A stretch of DNA of 64,000 nucleotides from Triops longicaudatus (Eukaryota; Arthropoda; Branchiopoda; Notostraca; Triopsidae). The notes below the pieces were generated by a model. The model was not told where the DNA came from. It ran no database searches and saw nothing but the letters and a program-made list of their open reading frames with translations. Position 1 is the stretch's first letter. The number at the start of each line of letters is the position of its first letter. Shown here in pieces: positions 1 through 12,800 of the stretch. The DNA lies in contig JAGQDJ010000174.1 of the NCBI GenBank assembly GCA_022885665.1, forward strand, positions 47,813 to 111,812, given 5' to 3'. Both the position numbers and the translations under genes were made by a program.

Positions 1-208
1 TTACTTCTTTGAACCCGTTTTTTAACTACTTTTATAGTTAGCAACGACGTAAGTTTCAGTCAATATTTTAAAATTTTTAGGTATTCACAGGGCACTGAGG
101 TCGTAGTATTCGATTCGGTTTACTTCATGACACAAAACTAATAAGCGTTAATGACAACGTTGAACACGATTGAAATTTCTTGCATTGTCTTCTTTGCAAT
201 TATTACTT

Positions 209-214
209 TTTATT
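209..214 (-). promoter_or_regulatory. candidate polyadenylation signal
   Basis: AATAAA on the minus strand, about 65 nt past the stop codon of the gene ending at 280. It is the first canonical hexamer downstream of that gene. Position and motif only; no cleavage site is proven. Confidence 0.4.
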
Positions 215-279
215 CTTGTTTTTAAAGCATGGCAAGCTCAGACGATGGAAATGTGATTCATCGATTTGACTTTAGATCT

Positions 280-1609
280 TTAAACTTCTTGGCTGGTTTC
301 TTTACTGTTTATTGTAGGCTGAGTTATTCTTCGTTTTAAGGTGTAGAAACATGCTTGCCTGAAAAGATGAGGGGCATCTTCGCTTTTGAAGCCCCAGTTT
401 TTTATAAGCTTAGCGAACATTTTTTTATTCATGTGCAAGAAAGGGAAACTGTGCTCCAGGAAATGAGAATATAGCCATTCTTGGTCTATGAAAACAATTT
501 TTCAGTGGTTTCACAGTATAATTTTAAAAGATTTTACCTGCAATATCGAGTTGAGCGGCTTTGACTAAGCTCTCCCACGGATTTTGGGACGACACTGCAT
601 CAACCAATAAAGACGCACGGCTTCTTTCACACAGACTGAACATGTTTACATCGCTTTGGAAGCCTTTTATCAAATCAACCAGCGCTGAGTTTTGATTTGA
701 TGTAACATCAGGTAAATTTGATACAGAAATCCAGTGATATACTGCCTAGAAGAAAAAACCGTGAAGAATTCAGCTTTGAAATGCAACGCACGTATGTAAA
801 AAAAAAAATGACTGAAAAATAATATAAATGTTTTACTCCTTTCTAACAACATTCCAAACCTTTCAGCAACCACGTATTTGCGTTATTGGTGCGAAATAGA
901 ATAATATAATACAAACAAGAAAAAATCAATTTACATATGTAAAGCTACTTGAAAATTCCTCACGATAAATAATTTAAAAATTAACTTTAAAATGTTTTAC
1001 TACATTATACCAAAAATTCGGCAGTTAAATAGATAAACTAGCTTTAATTTGCATTAGAAGCAGGAATAATGTGGGAAAACATAGAAACTAACTAAAATAA
1101 TAAGTACAGAAATTAACTTTGACGCAAATAATTATAGTTAAGGTGATTTTTTTAAGCAGAATTAAGTCTTGGTCTCAAGTTTAAGTAAATATTTACGTTA
1201 AGTGTGTCCATTTTGAGATCTTCAGGTACAATTGCGGCAGCGATGACATGATTTGCAAAATTATATGTCGGGTCCCATGTACGGTACAATTTGACAACTT
1301 TGAATGGTATAGAAGTCCGGAGAACCTAAGCAAAAGGTGAGAATTAACGCTCAATTATGAGAGTAATATTTTGGAGGATACTACTTTGAGTGACACTCGT
1401 GAGATTGCTTCATTCCATCCTTCGTTCAACCGCACTCGGGTGAACGGAAACCACCACAGCTCTTTATCGGCGTCATTGTGTAACAAAATTTCATCTTGTT
1501 TTATTACAATAATGGAAACAAAGTCACGGTTGTTGTAAACATGACTTTTTTCTGTAGGTAAATGTTCGTCAAGTTTTATTCGTTTGCGACAACTTTCACT
1601 TTCACTCAT
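280..1609 (-). CDS. Nudix-like domain protein, 4 exons, 255 aa
   Basis: Exons 1385-1609, 1197-1325, 538-745 and 280-485 join in frame through GT-AG introns (phases 0, 0, 1) to a TAA stop, giving 255 aa. The ATG opens with MSESESCRKR, a short polar, basic leader. Residues about 28-95 (FVSIIVIKQDEILL, then ELWWFPFTRVRLNEGWNEA) resemble the start of a Nudix fold: a beta strand, a W-FP turn, then an E-G-x(2)-E-A helix. The canonical Nudix box G-x5-E-x7-RE-x2-EE-x-G is not intact; only one Arg remains and the EE pair is missing. If the fold assignment is right, hydrolase activity is doubtful. The C-terminal half (LYSHFLEHSFPFLHM, then LIKNWGF) is helical, with no family I can name. The exon structure is well supported; the family name is tentative. 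Confidence 0.72.
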
Positions 1610-2802
1610 GATGAAAGTTTGAAGTCTGTTTATTTACTTTTTTTTCCTATGTTAGCTGTTCTCCACAGGAAACGCGAAGGAGTCAAGCATTGGGCAAGTC
1701 GTTTCGTAAATCAAGAGGGATGCCAGTTAGACGCGGTTCGCGTATTTACTTTTTTATTAGTTGCAGCAATATGGCAGGCATGTTCACTGTAGGAAATACC
1801 GTTGCCTTTCCCTAAATTAGGTTAGATAGAATTAGTTTATATTAAGATAATATATTTTACTAATATTTGGTTCATTAAATATATAGGGTATTATCTGAAG
1901 TAAATTTAGATTTTTAATTTGTTGTGGAGTTTTCACATTTTCTTTGCGTTCGCAAATAATGTAACTCAGTTTTATGTATGAATAATAGCTTGCAATTATC
2001 TGATACGTGTTAATGATAGGGATGATAAGGCTCAGCTTGGCTCGCCAACCTTTCAAGCCGATACCGAAGAAGGTCCCTGTCAAGCCGAGCCGATACTGAA
2101 ATTAAACATGTAGAATAAATATAACATAAGTTGAAATTAAATAAAATAGAATATAAATAATGCATATATAAGTAAATTTTAAAAATATTGGATAAAATAG
2201 TAAATTTAAAGATCAAAACTAAGATTTCTATTCTGCATCGTTAACAACAATTAAGTAAAGTAATATTTATGCTAATAAGCAAGTGTAAACTGAGCAAAGC
2301 TTAAACATTGACAATATGACCAAAGAACACCAAAGTAATAGTTAAACAGAAATTATGTAATTTTAAAGGGTCGAATGCAGCTTCAAGCTGAGCCAGTTGT
2401 TAGCCCTAGATAATGATGAGTGAAAATGTGTGAACATTGTAGAGGTACACCCCGTCCTTGTGCACAGGTAAGTACTGGTAAGACGAAACTCCACGTAACG
2501 TGACGTTTTCTGCCCAGTCCAGAGCCCATACGACTTGAGCGGATTGAGTACTGTATCTATGATCCGGAATATTATAAATGCTATTCAGCTAATTGGAGAC
2601 CACTGTATTTAAGTTCAGAATAAATGCACTTATTTTACGACCGAAACCGGCACGTAACCAAAATCGTGACGTTATGAAATATTTTAAATCTAACCTTATA
2701 GCGGTATATTTCATTAATGCAGTGTTAATTATTTCATTCTGGGTATTCCGTATCCGTATTGATTCAAAACATTCCATTTTTGAGAGATAGTCGTATGCGT
2801 CC
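1610..2802. other. intergenic, no gene recognised
   Basis: AT-rich spacer between two minus-strand loci. ORFs are short, overlap on both strands and show no protein family. A small inverted repeat built on GGCTCAGCTTGG and CAAGCCGAGCC lies near 2028-2095. It may be a relic of a repeat, but no target duplication was found. Confidence 0.5.
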
Positions 2803-3980
2803 TTAATATTTGTTACTAGCTGGCTTCGCAGATACAGCAAAAATTGTGGAAGCAGGCTTCGGCATGGAAGCCACGGGTTGAGGAACGATTGCTGGCTGCA
2901 GTTGGGGAGAAGACGCAGGATCACGAGCCGGAATAGGTCCTCGCTGGGGACACGGCGAAGGAGCGGGGGCAGAAACAGAAGCAGGAGCAATAGGTGGGTT
3001 GCTAATGGGTTGAACAGGGCTGGCATGCTGATATTCTCCACATTTGATGTTCTAGGTAAATTCTTGCTGTTTGCTGGCAGTGGCATCCTTTTGCGGCTGA
3101 AGATGGACAGGAAATTCGATGGATTGCCTTACACTCATAGAAGACGGGGCACCTACGGAAAGGCAGTCAGTGAAGTGGAATGGCTGCTGAATGCCTGCGG
3201 CAGCTTGGGGAAAGGGCAATGGAGGTTGAACCGCTGGTAGCTGTGGTGGAACTTGCGGCAACTGAGGTTGAACAGGGAGAGGTTGAGGGGTAGCGTCTAC
3301 CCTGGCCAAACCAACACCAGAACCTTTAGAGTTTCCTGGTTGACTTAGAGGAGTATGGGGAATGACATAAGCCCCCATTCCACAACTTTGACCAGGAGTT
3401 CTTACTGGGCCTGTGCCAAAATTGGCTACGGCGGATTAAGAGCCAGGGTTGAATAAATGGGGCAGGTCCGAAGTTGACAACGCTAACCTGAGCTCCAACA
3501 AATGGCTGTTGTGGCTCTAGGGAAGGCTTAAAGCTGGCTACTTTTTAGCCTGAACTCCAGCTAAGGATTGCTGTGGCACTGGAGCTTGACCGGCTACATG
3601 GAAAGGTATCTCTTGCTCTTGTACGAGCACGGTAGGTTTATACTATAGTACAAACGGTTTGTTCTGAAATTAAACAATTCTCAACGGGCGGCGGTGCTGT
3701 ATGAGGAGCAGACACTGGCTTTCCTTTTCCGAATGAGGGAAGCTCAACAACTGAAGTGCGTGTTTTGTAACTAAATACACTTCCCTATTGAAGGATTCGG
3801 AAAGGAATAAATGTCATAATAATATTTTAACAGTTGTTATGGCGTCTTCTTACCTGCACTCCAATGAGCAGACAACCTGACAATCCTTAAGTAATAGTAG
3901 TGAACTTTTAATTAAGGTTACAATTAACTGAACGTGAGTAGTATGCCAGCCAGAAGTAGGAGGCCGTGAAGTCTCGTCAT
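2803..3980 (-). pseudogene. decayed gene for a secreted Pro/Gln-rich protein
   Basis: An ATG at 3978-3980 opens a convincing signal peptide (MTRLHGLLLLAGILL) followed by a possible donor. Downstream on the same strand, Pro/Gln-rich sequence runs from about 3750 to the TAA at 2803-2805, spread over more than one frame. The longest piece reads through PQPLPVQPQLPQVPP to QQEFT, meets a TAG at 3052-3054, and then continues in the same frame for 82 more codons of similar composition (QHASPVQPISNPP, ending SNKY). Further upstream, related segments with a repeated V-x(2)-NFG-x(2)-P motif lie in different frames with stops between them. This is most easily read as a low-complexity secreted or structural protein gene broken by a nonsense codon and frameshifts. 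Undetected short introns are the alternative. No function is assigned. Confidence 0.45.
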
Positions 3981-4583
3981 GGTGAATACAGGAACGTTAG
4001 TAGACGACGCTTGGAAACGAATCGTGTATGCAGTACTTTAGAAGACAAGAGCTGGATATGCTAAGACTGAATGATGAATAAATCATCCCTGTCACAGACG
4101 TTTACAGTTAGTAAAGGGAGGAGCCGGATTGACGCCAAAATTATGTGAAAGGAGTGCACACGCACGATCTGGTGCAATTTTGCAAGACAAAAGGAGTTTA
4201 ACGAGAAATTTCACCTTTCTGACAGGCAGGAAAACGAGATTGCTTAACCGAACGTAGTATATTCAAGATCTTCTCGATCTTTGGAAAGCTATTTCGTGAC
4301 TCCTACAGAAGAGATTTCTTTGTTCGTTTCACACATCACCCTTTACGTCTTACTGCGGGAAAGGTAGATGTCGTGACTCGTTCTTTGCTTCCGGGGTTAA
4401 CCAGCTATCGAAAGTTATTCGACAACCAAACAAATGCGAATGAGAAATGCCGATTCCTTAAATATGAAAGTGATATGGGGCAATCGATGTAGTAGAAGAA
4501 GCTTCTTGTTCTGTTTAGTACGAAACAACATGTGCTTGAAATGATTAAAGAGGAGTAAGTATAGGTTTTACAGATAAATTTCG
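3981..4583. other. intergenic, no gene recognised
   Basis: No ORF, repeat boundary or RNA gene that I can support. It would hold the 5' flank of the Pro/Gln-rich locus, but no clear promoter motif is visible. Confidence 0.4.
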
Positions 4584-5545
4584 TACCGCAAAACGAAATA
4601 ATTCCAAACGAAAAATGGCCTTATTTTTGCGTTTTTCTTGCGTATTTCAGATAATTTTTAAGTAAAATTAGAAGCCTTAGATCTACAGATAGCTCTTTAG
4701 AATGGCGCAAGTCTTTTACTTTCGACTTCACCGTAAGATTCCGGAAGTAGTGAAATTTCACGTTGGTGCTCAAAGTTACCCCCCGACGAGAACAACTTTA
4801 AACTCGAACACACAATTGCCCGACAACATTCAGAAGTAGCATTTTGGCGAAAATTTTCCCCCTGGCATCATTAGTGTGAAGCAGTCGAACACACTTTTAC
4901 CATATTCTTTCAAAAAGTACTTCAATTGTTTTAGGTAAAATGAGAATGAAAAGAGATCGGCAGAAAAAGTGGTACTTACGCCTTAAAACTTCTATTTCTT
5001 TTCACATTCACACTTGATTGCACTTCATACGGTTTCGCTACTGCTTTAATCTTGTTTGCCCAGTTTTTCAATTTTTAAGGGGGAGGGGGTAGTTGAGTTT
5101 TCTTGTATTTCTCTTCTAAAGTCGCGTCCTCCTGACCCCGACGCAGTCCCCTAGCTAGGAAGAGCTCGCCAGCCTCCGAACAGCCATAACACCGGAAAAG
5201 GGTCGAAGTTCACTATGGAATTTTAACACCGAATTTTCCTGGAGGCAAGCGGTTGCATCTGCATTTGTAATTTAGTTGAAAGAAAGGCTGGTCAATCAAG
5301 TATCTTCGTAGAAAAAATGGAGCCCCTAACCGTACTAGTTGTCTTTCGGAAGTGAAAATCCGCAAATTAAATAAACTGTACCAAAAAACACCTCTTCCAG
5401 ACAACTTCTTGTCTTATTCAAGATTGTATTATTCAAACTTGGTTTTAGGTATCCCAATAAAGTTTGTTTATCGCTGAATCTAGCGACCCTTTGTTGCTTT
5501 GCGTTGCGTAGAGGAGGGCAGGGACAAAAGTGACGTTACGCGAAT
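4584..5545 (+). repeat. R1 repeat family, copy A
   Basis: One of four copies in this window of a non-coding element of roughly 1 kb (others near 19047, 29032 inverted, and 53475 interrupted). Shared landmarks in order are the blocks AAAGTTACCC, GAAAAGAGATCG, CTACTGCTTTAATCTTG, GCTAGCTAGG-like, AACAGCCATAA, TAGTTGTCTTTCGG and TTGCTTTGCGTTGCGTAG. The left end (TACCGCAAAACG) is a diverged form of the terminal sequence TACCGTAAAACGGGG seen best in copies C and D. ORFs inside are spurious. The right boundary is approximate. Confidence 0.6.
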
Positions 5546-8500
5546 GTAACAAAAGCCTTAACTTTTGAATGGGAGGTTTCTTGTGGCTGTAAAAAATCAC
5601 AGTCATTTCACGCACAGTTAAGCAGCATTACACAAAGTTGCATATGGAATGATCGAAATATTCAATAATGTCTGTTTTTCCTAGCTATTTTAGGAGAAAT
5701 GGGTGGTACTTTTTCGCCCGTCGCATTCACTATAGATGACCAAAAGTTTTTACAAAATATTTTTTGAGCTCACTGAATGCTACTGAACAAGAGGTGGAAA
5801 TCTCACACACCACAGTCCCTTAGTTATTTTACAGGGAGACCTAGAAATCGCAGGACACCCGTGGAAACGGTTGTAATAGCCGAATTCTCGAACATGGAAA
5901 CGAGTCGTGTAAAACGACAAAGTTGTACGACGTAGCTTGCTTCTGGGGTTCAGAACTGTCGGCTGTTAGGAAATCTATCACAGATAGAAGGCCAACGGTT
6001 GTCATAACTTAAGTACATGAAGCTGTTGCTGGCGATTACGAAGAAAAAACTGTTTATATTTAGGGCGTCGTATGGTAACCGTATGGCGTTTGAAAATCAC
6101 ACCTCCACAACACGTTGCATTTGTCTGTTTAATTCTGGAACTTTTCTTATAGTATGCTATTTTCTTGACGGAGGTGAAGCTAAATTTAGCAATATTGCTT
6201 GTGACCGTAACTGCAAACATTTCTTACGGTACGTTTAGTGTATCATAAGAAATTTAACATTAATAAAATGTTAAATATACTTTAATATTAAAATATCTGG
6301 TATTCTAAACCGCAAAAGACGTGTATTTTTTGTAAATAAAGGACCAGAATTACAAAGGCACACATGTTGAGCCAATTTAGTGCAATGGCAGGACTTTTTA
6401 ATTTTGGTTCGATCGTTGACATTGCTTTGCAAGACATTTAAATACTGCTCTTTCCCACACCGTACGGCTGACGTATAAACTCCACATTGTATTAATATCC
6501 TAGTGGAATAAAATAGCTCACTGACTCTTAAATCTGTTCCATAATTATTTTAAATTTAGCTAATGCAAACAGAACGTAAAACTGGTTCTCAAGTCTTTTC
6601 TTTTTAAGTATAGACAGCCGGTCCTCTTTAGAGTAAGTACTCTTGCATCAGAATTAAGACCTGTCACTACGTCTTATAACTTAAATTTGCTAACATTTAG
6701 CAAAAAGAGCAATCACTGCACTATTGGTATGAATCTTCACAGATGGAAAGGGGGCGCTAATAATGCAGTAATTGCTCTGATATACGCTGAATGATTCTTC
6801 AAGATTGGTTAGATGAAATACAACTAAAAAAGGGCGACCAGAATTCGAACTTACCAAGCTCTACAGGCAGCTTTCCAGCAGGACCATAAATCGTATCGCA
6901 TATTCAGATAACCTGAATGCGCCATTACTGTGAACTGCCTAGATAAAATTGCATTGCAATTATTGAGCTCGTAAAAAAGGTGCGCTGCTAACTTAAGAAA
7001 ACAACTAGAAATAATGGAACGTTTATCCACGCATATTTAACAGAAACTAATCATACATTTCTTTCAACTTAGAAAGAGCGTTGGTACTTGCTACGCTAGA
7101 TCTAGTTTTCTGTGAAAGTACAGTTAGCGTCTCGGTTGGACACTTTTTGTAACTTCCTCTGCTATTCGTTTTTGCAAACCGTAATGGTATTTAACATATT
7201 TGCAAGACGCCGGCAGACGTTGTCACTAACCTCACTGGCTTCCACTTTTGCACTGTTTTCTCTTTTTAGGCACATTTTTTATAATGTTTGTTCCTGGGAA
7301 TTCATTAGTAACACTACACAAAATACATATAAGTAAAACAGGATTGAATATTTCTTTTGTTCTTTCGACTGTACTAGGGAGTAAAATGCGACTAGATTAC
7401 ATGAAGTTGTCGTACCCGATGACATTTCCTAATTGCTTTTACAGTACACTTCACATGCATTCATTTATACACCTTCAAAGGAGCCTTGTGGAATAACTCA
7501 CATAATATGAGAAAATCTCTTAAATACTGCTAAAAGCTGTTTCCTATATTTACAGAGAAACTGTTCGTTTAAATCGAAGTACGAATCAGACCAGGACTTC
7601 GAGAGTGGATAGCGACAGTGACACGCACGCAGTACCTTGGCAGATTTCAGATGACTACTATTTTTGTTTTTCTTTCCTCGTCTATTACTCAGACAATGGT
7701 ATCAATCATTCGCCCTTCTTCCCCTTCAAAACGTTTTGAAAAGGACAATATATTTTCGGCCTTATTAAAAAATAATCTAACGAGAAAGTCCATAAAGAAG
7801 CGCCTTTTTGCAAATTAAGCTATTCGTAATCCAAAGAGCCTTAATTGCAAATTCTTAAGAAAATTAGAGAAAAAGAGAGAACCGTCCATATCAACCACAC
7901 GTTCCGTTTTCTTCAACAGAATTCGGTGCCTTTTACGCCGATAATTAGTACTGAATTCTAGACGACCATTAGCCCCAAGTTTGAAAAACATAGGAAAGTA
8001 AAATGTGAGCTTAAGCAATAGAAAGAAGGGCAGACCACGTACTTCGGAAACATGATTTTGAGCGGAAACGTGTTTCCACTGACCCAATATTCGTTTTCAG
8101 TTGTTATAACCTGTGCACTAAAAATAAATTGAAGAAAACGAAAGGAAATGCAACTAAATGAAATAAAATGTGGTAAAGCATTCAAAGTTTATGAATACGA
8201 CAAACATGTATTTGACAAGAAATACAAGAACCACACATATCCTCTGTCAAGAAGGAGCGTAAAACCGGTGATGTCTGTTCTCTATATCATCGTCTGTTCG
8301 GAAACGTAGGAATTCCCATGGCATCACAGTTTTAACGCCTTCTATCTATATTTCCCGCCACGCGACAGCCTAACCTTTTAAATAACCTTGCCGCCGCCTC
8401 ATCAAAATCGAAAACGTGGTCGATCTTACCTGCCTATGAGCTCCACACCTTGGTCCCCTTCCTTTTCTTCTTCGAATTCGCGGAGACCAGTACTACCGCT

Positions 8501-9803
8501 ACCGCTGTAGTTTCAAGTCCTTCCGGTAAATCCGGTAATTGTACAGAAGACACGCTATTCATATTTTGCTTTTAAACAAGTTCGCACGGCCAATTTTCTC
8601 ATCAAATGGGTGTATTTCAAACTAAAGTCTCATGGCACAAGCCGATGTGTCTCTCTCACGCCAAAGAACAATTAAATTAACGGAAATGAAACGAAACTAT
8701 TCCTGGAGTACAATATGTTTTACGCAGGGAAAAATTGCACCATACATCATTTTCCAAAAAGAAAGGAAACTCAAAGCTACCATTCTTAGCTACACAAAAC
8801 GTTCCAAGTGTAGTTTGACGTTACACAAGAAAAAAATGCAGTATTCCCCGTTTCACCCCAAAAAAAGGTCACACACAATAGGAATTAAGTTGTGACAAAA
8901 AAGACAGAAACACGCGTACATGTGTTTCCCATTGTTGAGAAGGATAATGATCAAATTCACATTTTCGTACCAAATGCTTCAAGTGCTCCACAATACGCGG
9001 AATAACCCACTTTTTTAAAAAAACTAGATAATCTGGACAAAAATGTAACTATGATGGCCAAACGTTTTTTTCTGAACTATCTTCAAACTCTGAATAAAAA
9101 TTATGCCCAAATACTCGTTTTCCTGGCTCCACAAGTTTGTGACACCAACCTTCGACAACGGTGATTTTTTTTTATAAAAGAAAATGGCCCAAAAAATGAC
9201 GAAAATGCAAAAATTCGTTTTTTCTTTATCTTTCAAGAGCTTTCCCATAAAGTACTTATGTTACTAAAAAAAGGGTTTTATATCAATCAAGGTGTCTACT
9301 TAAAACAACTATCATAATAAAGTTATGGTCCAAAATTTTGTTTTACTTTTTTTTCCATTCTATCTTTGCTGGGTTAAAACTTGGACGACAAAATTTTCAT
9401 ATCATAATTCTATATAAAAAATTAACCCATAATTTTGCAGATATTATTTCTTGCTTCCTTTGCCTTTCGCTTTGGGAGAAGAGGATTTTCGGCGCCCTCT
9501 CTTTCCTAAAAGAGAAAGTACAGTTTCATAATTAGCAAGGCTAAAAAAACAAAGCAAAGCAAAAAAAAAAAAAGCAATAACGAAGCATTAGGCGCACTTC
9601 CGAGGCTAAATTAATTGCTGCAGAGAAGACATAAAAGAACTGAAGGAGTAACCGTAAGAAAGATAAACCTAATTTCACTAACCAAGACCAATTAATTTAA
9701 CTAGTAGACTTATCTTACCTAGCCACGACAAACTTATCTAATCAAACCTAACTTAAACAAACTCACCAGGCACTACACAACTTATTTAAACGACTAAGTT
9801 AAA
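5546..9803. other. gene-poor intergenic stretch
   Basis: About 4.3 kb with no convincing exon. ORFs of 60-90 codons exist on both strands but show no domain, no codon bias and no compatible splice sites. The last part, 9650-9800, holds CCTAA-like degenerate repeat (reverse orientation of TTAGG). A possible minus-strand exon near 8435-8513 is discussed among the rejected items. Confidence 0.45.
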
Positions 9804-12800
9804 CTAACGTACACTCTCAGCTACTTTCGGTAAGGGCTTACGTGCTACGAAGGTGCGTGCGCCAAATAAAAGTAGAAATAAGAATTAAAATATGAAAACC
9901 ACACAGAGGGAACGTGGACAAAAATTAGAATGCAAATTTTTTTTACCTGCTTTTATGGCAGGCGTCTTTGGACCGTTTTTCTTTGCCGTTTTCTGTCTTT
10001 TGCTCACAGGTTCATCTTCACTCTCGTCGCTTCCTTCATCCAAAGACACTTCTTCGCTTTCGGCTTCGCTGCTTTCCTCATCCTCGTCTTCTTCAACGGG
10101 CTCTTCCTTCTTTTTCTTCGGTTCCGGCGCCGCAGTCGATCTCAATGATCTTCTTTTACCTACAAACATCACGATATACGATGAATAACAAAGTCAACCA
10201 TAACAAACTAAAATAAATAAATAACACCAAGGGAAAAAAGTTAATAAAAAATAAAAAAAATATCCCAATCTAATGCAACTAGAATAATACTAAATAAAAC
10301 AAATAAATCTGAAAAAATAAACGACAGAAAAAATAGATGGACATCACAGATTCTGCGCAATGAATAGTTTTGTCATGTAAAATCCCCAAAAAAAATGCGA
10401 AAAATAAGAAGTAAAATGGTAAAAAACAGCAAAAATCAGGTCAATTTTCACCTTCTTTGCTGGTATCGGCTTGAGCTGAGGGCGCGGACCGCAATCTTCC
10501 GAGCGTTTTGGGCGTGGCCACATTCTTTTTGGGTTCTTCTTTCGTTTTTCTGCCCTTGCTTTCCTTGGCTTTTTCCTCCTCTTCTCCTTCTTCGTCGTCG
10601 TCCTCTTCGGAATCTGACTCCGAATCGCTCCCGTCCTTCGATTTGCTGAGCTTGGTAAGCTGAGATTCATCATGAAATAGGGAAACATCCACTAGAAGTA
10701 CAAAAAACGGTGTGAAATAGTCAATACATCACAGTGAACGGGGTCATGAAATTTCGAATTATACAAAAATAGGCTTTAACACTAAAACTGAACCAAAAGT
10801 ACAAAAACACGGTGAATACCCAAAAATTCTTTTAAGAAGTAGGTTAACTAATTGTACTGAACAAACAAAAATACTATAAGTTAATGAATGTGCTCAAGTA
10901 TACAAAAGTATTTTAAAATTAAGCACAGAAAGATACACCATACGAAGAACTACGTTCAATTAATTATTAACTTTGTAAGTTTAACTTAGATCTTAAATAA
11001 ATCATTAATTTAAAACAGCTGACGTAGTATTCCATTAATTCATGATGAATTCTTAATTTAATCAAAGAGTATGTTACGCAAACGTACTATACTAAAGAAA
11101 CAAAATATTATTAAAAAGGTTTTTGTGACTCCAGAAATCTTACACAGTGCAAAATACAATTATATATACGTAAGTACGTCGAAAACGAAGTCAAAAGTAT
11201 AGAAAAAAACATACATCCGTCAGGATGTTCTTCAGTAACGGCCGGTTTTTCGACCACGCCCTTTTCGACGTCCAACGCTCTCTTCAGGATGTTCTCTGTC
11301 CGCTTCTTCTCTTCTTCAGGCAATTTATACCGGCCGCGCTCCAGTTTGTCCAGTTCTAGATTGGTTAAGATACACTCGAATTCTACGAAAAAATTAAAAA
11401 TAAATAAAAAGGAAATCCACAAAATATGATTTAAATATTTTTAAGGAATATCTGAATTACCGGTATGATCGCAAAAATCAGGTGTGTAGGTTCCCTTTCC
11501 CTCTGCAGATTCATCTTCGGAAAGCCACCGGATCCGAATTCGGTGACTGTTGCGATAAATGTTTTGTAAAGCTTGGCAAACGTAGAAGCTTCCTTCGGCG
11601 TTTCGAACTGCCAAAAACTCTCCCCTAAAAAATAGCAATAATACAGACGTAAATGAAAAAAAAAAGAAAAGAAAAAAGAAAGATACATTAAAAAATCTAA
11701 AAGCAGAAATCTATAACAATTATATAAATATTTAGATAAGAGAAACGCGTCCGTTTCAAGTTTTTCACACGCAAATCGTTACTTTCACTGTAAAGTTCTT
11801 ATCTTCTCGGAAGAAAGTGTTTCCTCGTAACTGGTTTCACCGGATTTAATCTTCATTTTAAGCGTTAAAGAGTGTTTGCAATTGAGGAACCATTTGCAAA
11901 CAACTTAAGCTAACAATGCGCAATATTATAACAAATTATGCCAAATTTTCCGCTTATATTTGAGAATTAATTTTCAGTTCAAGCGTATAAAGTAGTACTT
12001 GTCAATAGTTTTCGTCCATTACCACAAAATCATCGATGAGAGTCTTTGCTACCCAACACAGTAACGACTTGACAACAATTGGACTGAAGTTGATCACAGA
12101 TACAGATTTAAATAGTTTTTCATTCCGATTTTCCAAGAGCATGGCTTCATTACCCAAGTCTGAACAAGTTTTAACAAATTTAGGTTATTTACCCACTAAT
12201 CAGAAGCACTGAATACTAGTTTGAGGTTAAATTAGCTTAAATTAAGTTAGCTTTGTCCCATTCAAGGTTAAGTAGGGCAAATTAAGTTAGTTTACTCTTG
12301 TTTTAAAGTTGGGATATGATCATTTGTATTCACCTCTTTTAGGGTTAGGCTAGCTTAATGTAAATTAGATTTGTGTAATTTAAGGTTAAGTTAGCTTATA
12401 GTAAGTTAGGGGTGTCTCACTCAAGGTTCGGTTGGGTAAAATTAAGTTAGTTTATCCTTGTTTAGTTTTAGGATAGGAAGAATTGGGTTAGTCTAGTTTA
12501 TGGTTAGACTTAATTAGGTTTGTCTAATTTAATGTTAGGTTAGCTCACATCGAAGTTGGATTTGTCTGGTTCACAGTTTAGTTAACTTACATTCGGTTAG
12601 CCGTTTTTCTTTGTGAACGGCTCCATTCCCCAAAATTTGAAAGAGCTTTACCCAATTTGGGGTAATTTACACACTATTCAGAAGCACTGATTTGAAGGAC
12701 TTAGAAGTTCAAGAAGCTTTCAGAAACGTACTAAAAGCTTATTAATTATAACATTGGAACCATTTCACTTTGTTTTCCGCTACATATGCATTTCACCTCG

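Noticed and set aside
8435..8513. Possible alternative last exon of the AT-hook gene on the minus strand (ending KKKRKGTKVWSS)
   Set aside because: In phase, but with a poor pyrimidine tract and 1.4 kb away; the exon at 9804-9844 is closer, in phase and has a better acceptor. Not excluded as an alternative end.
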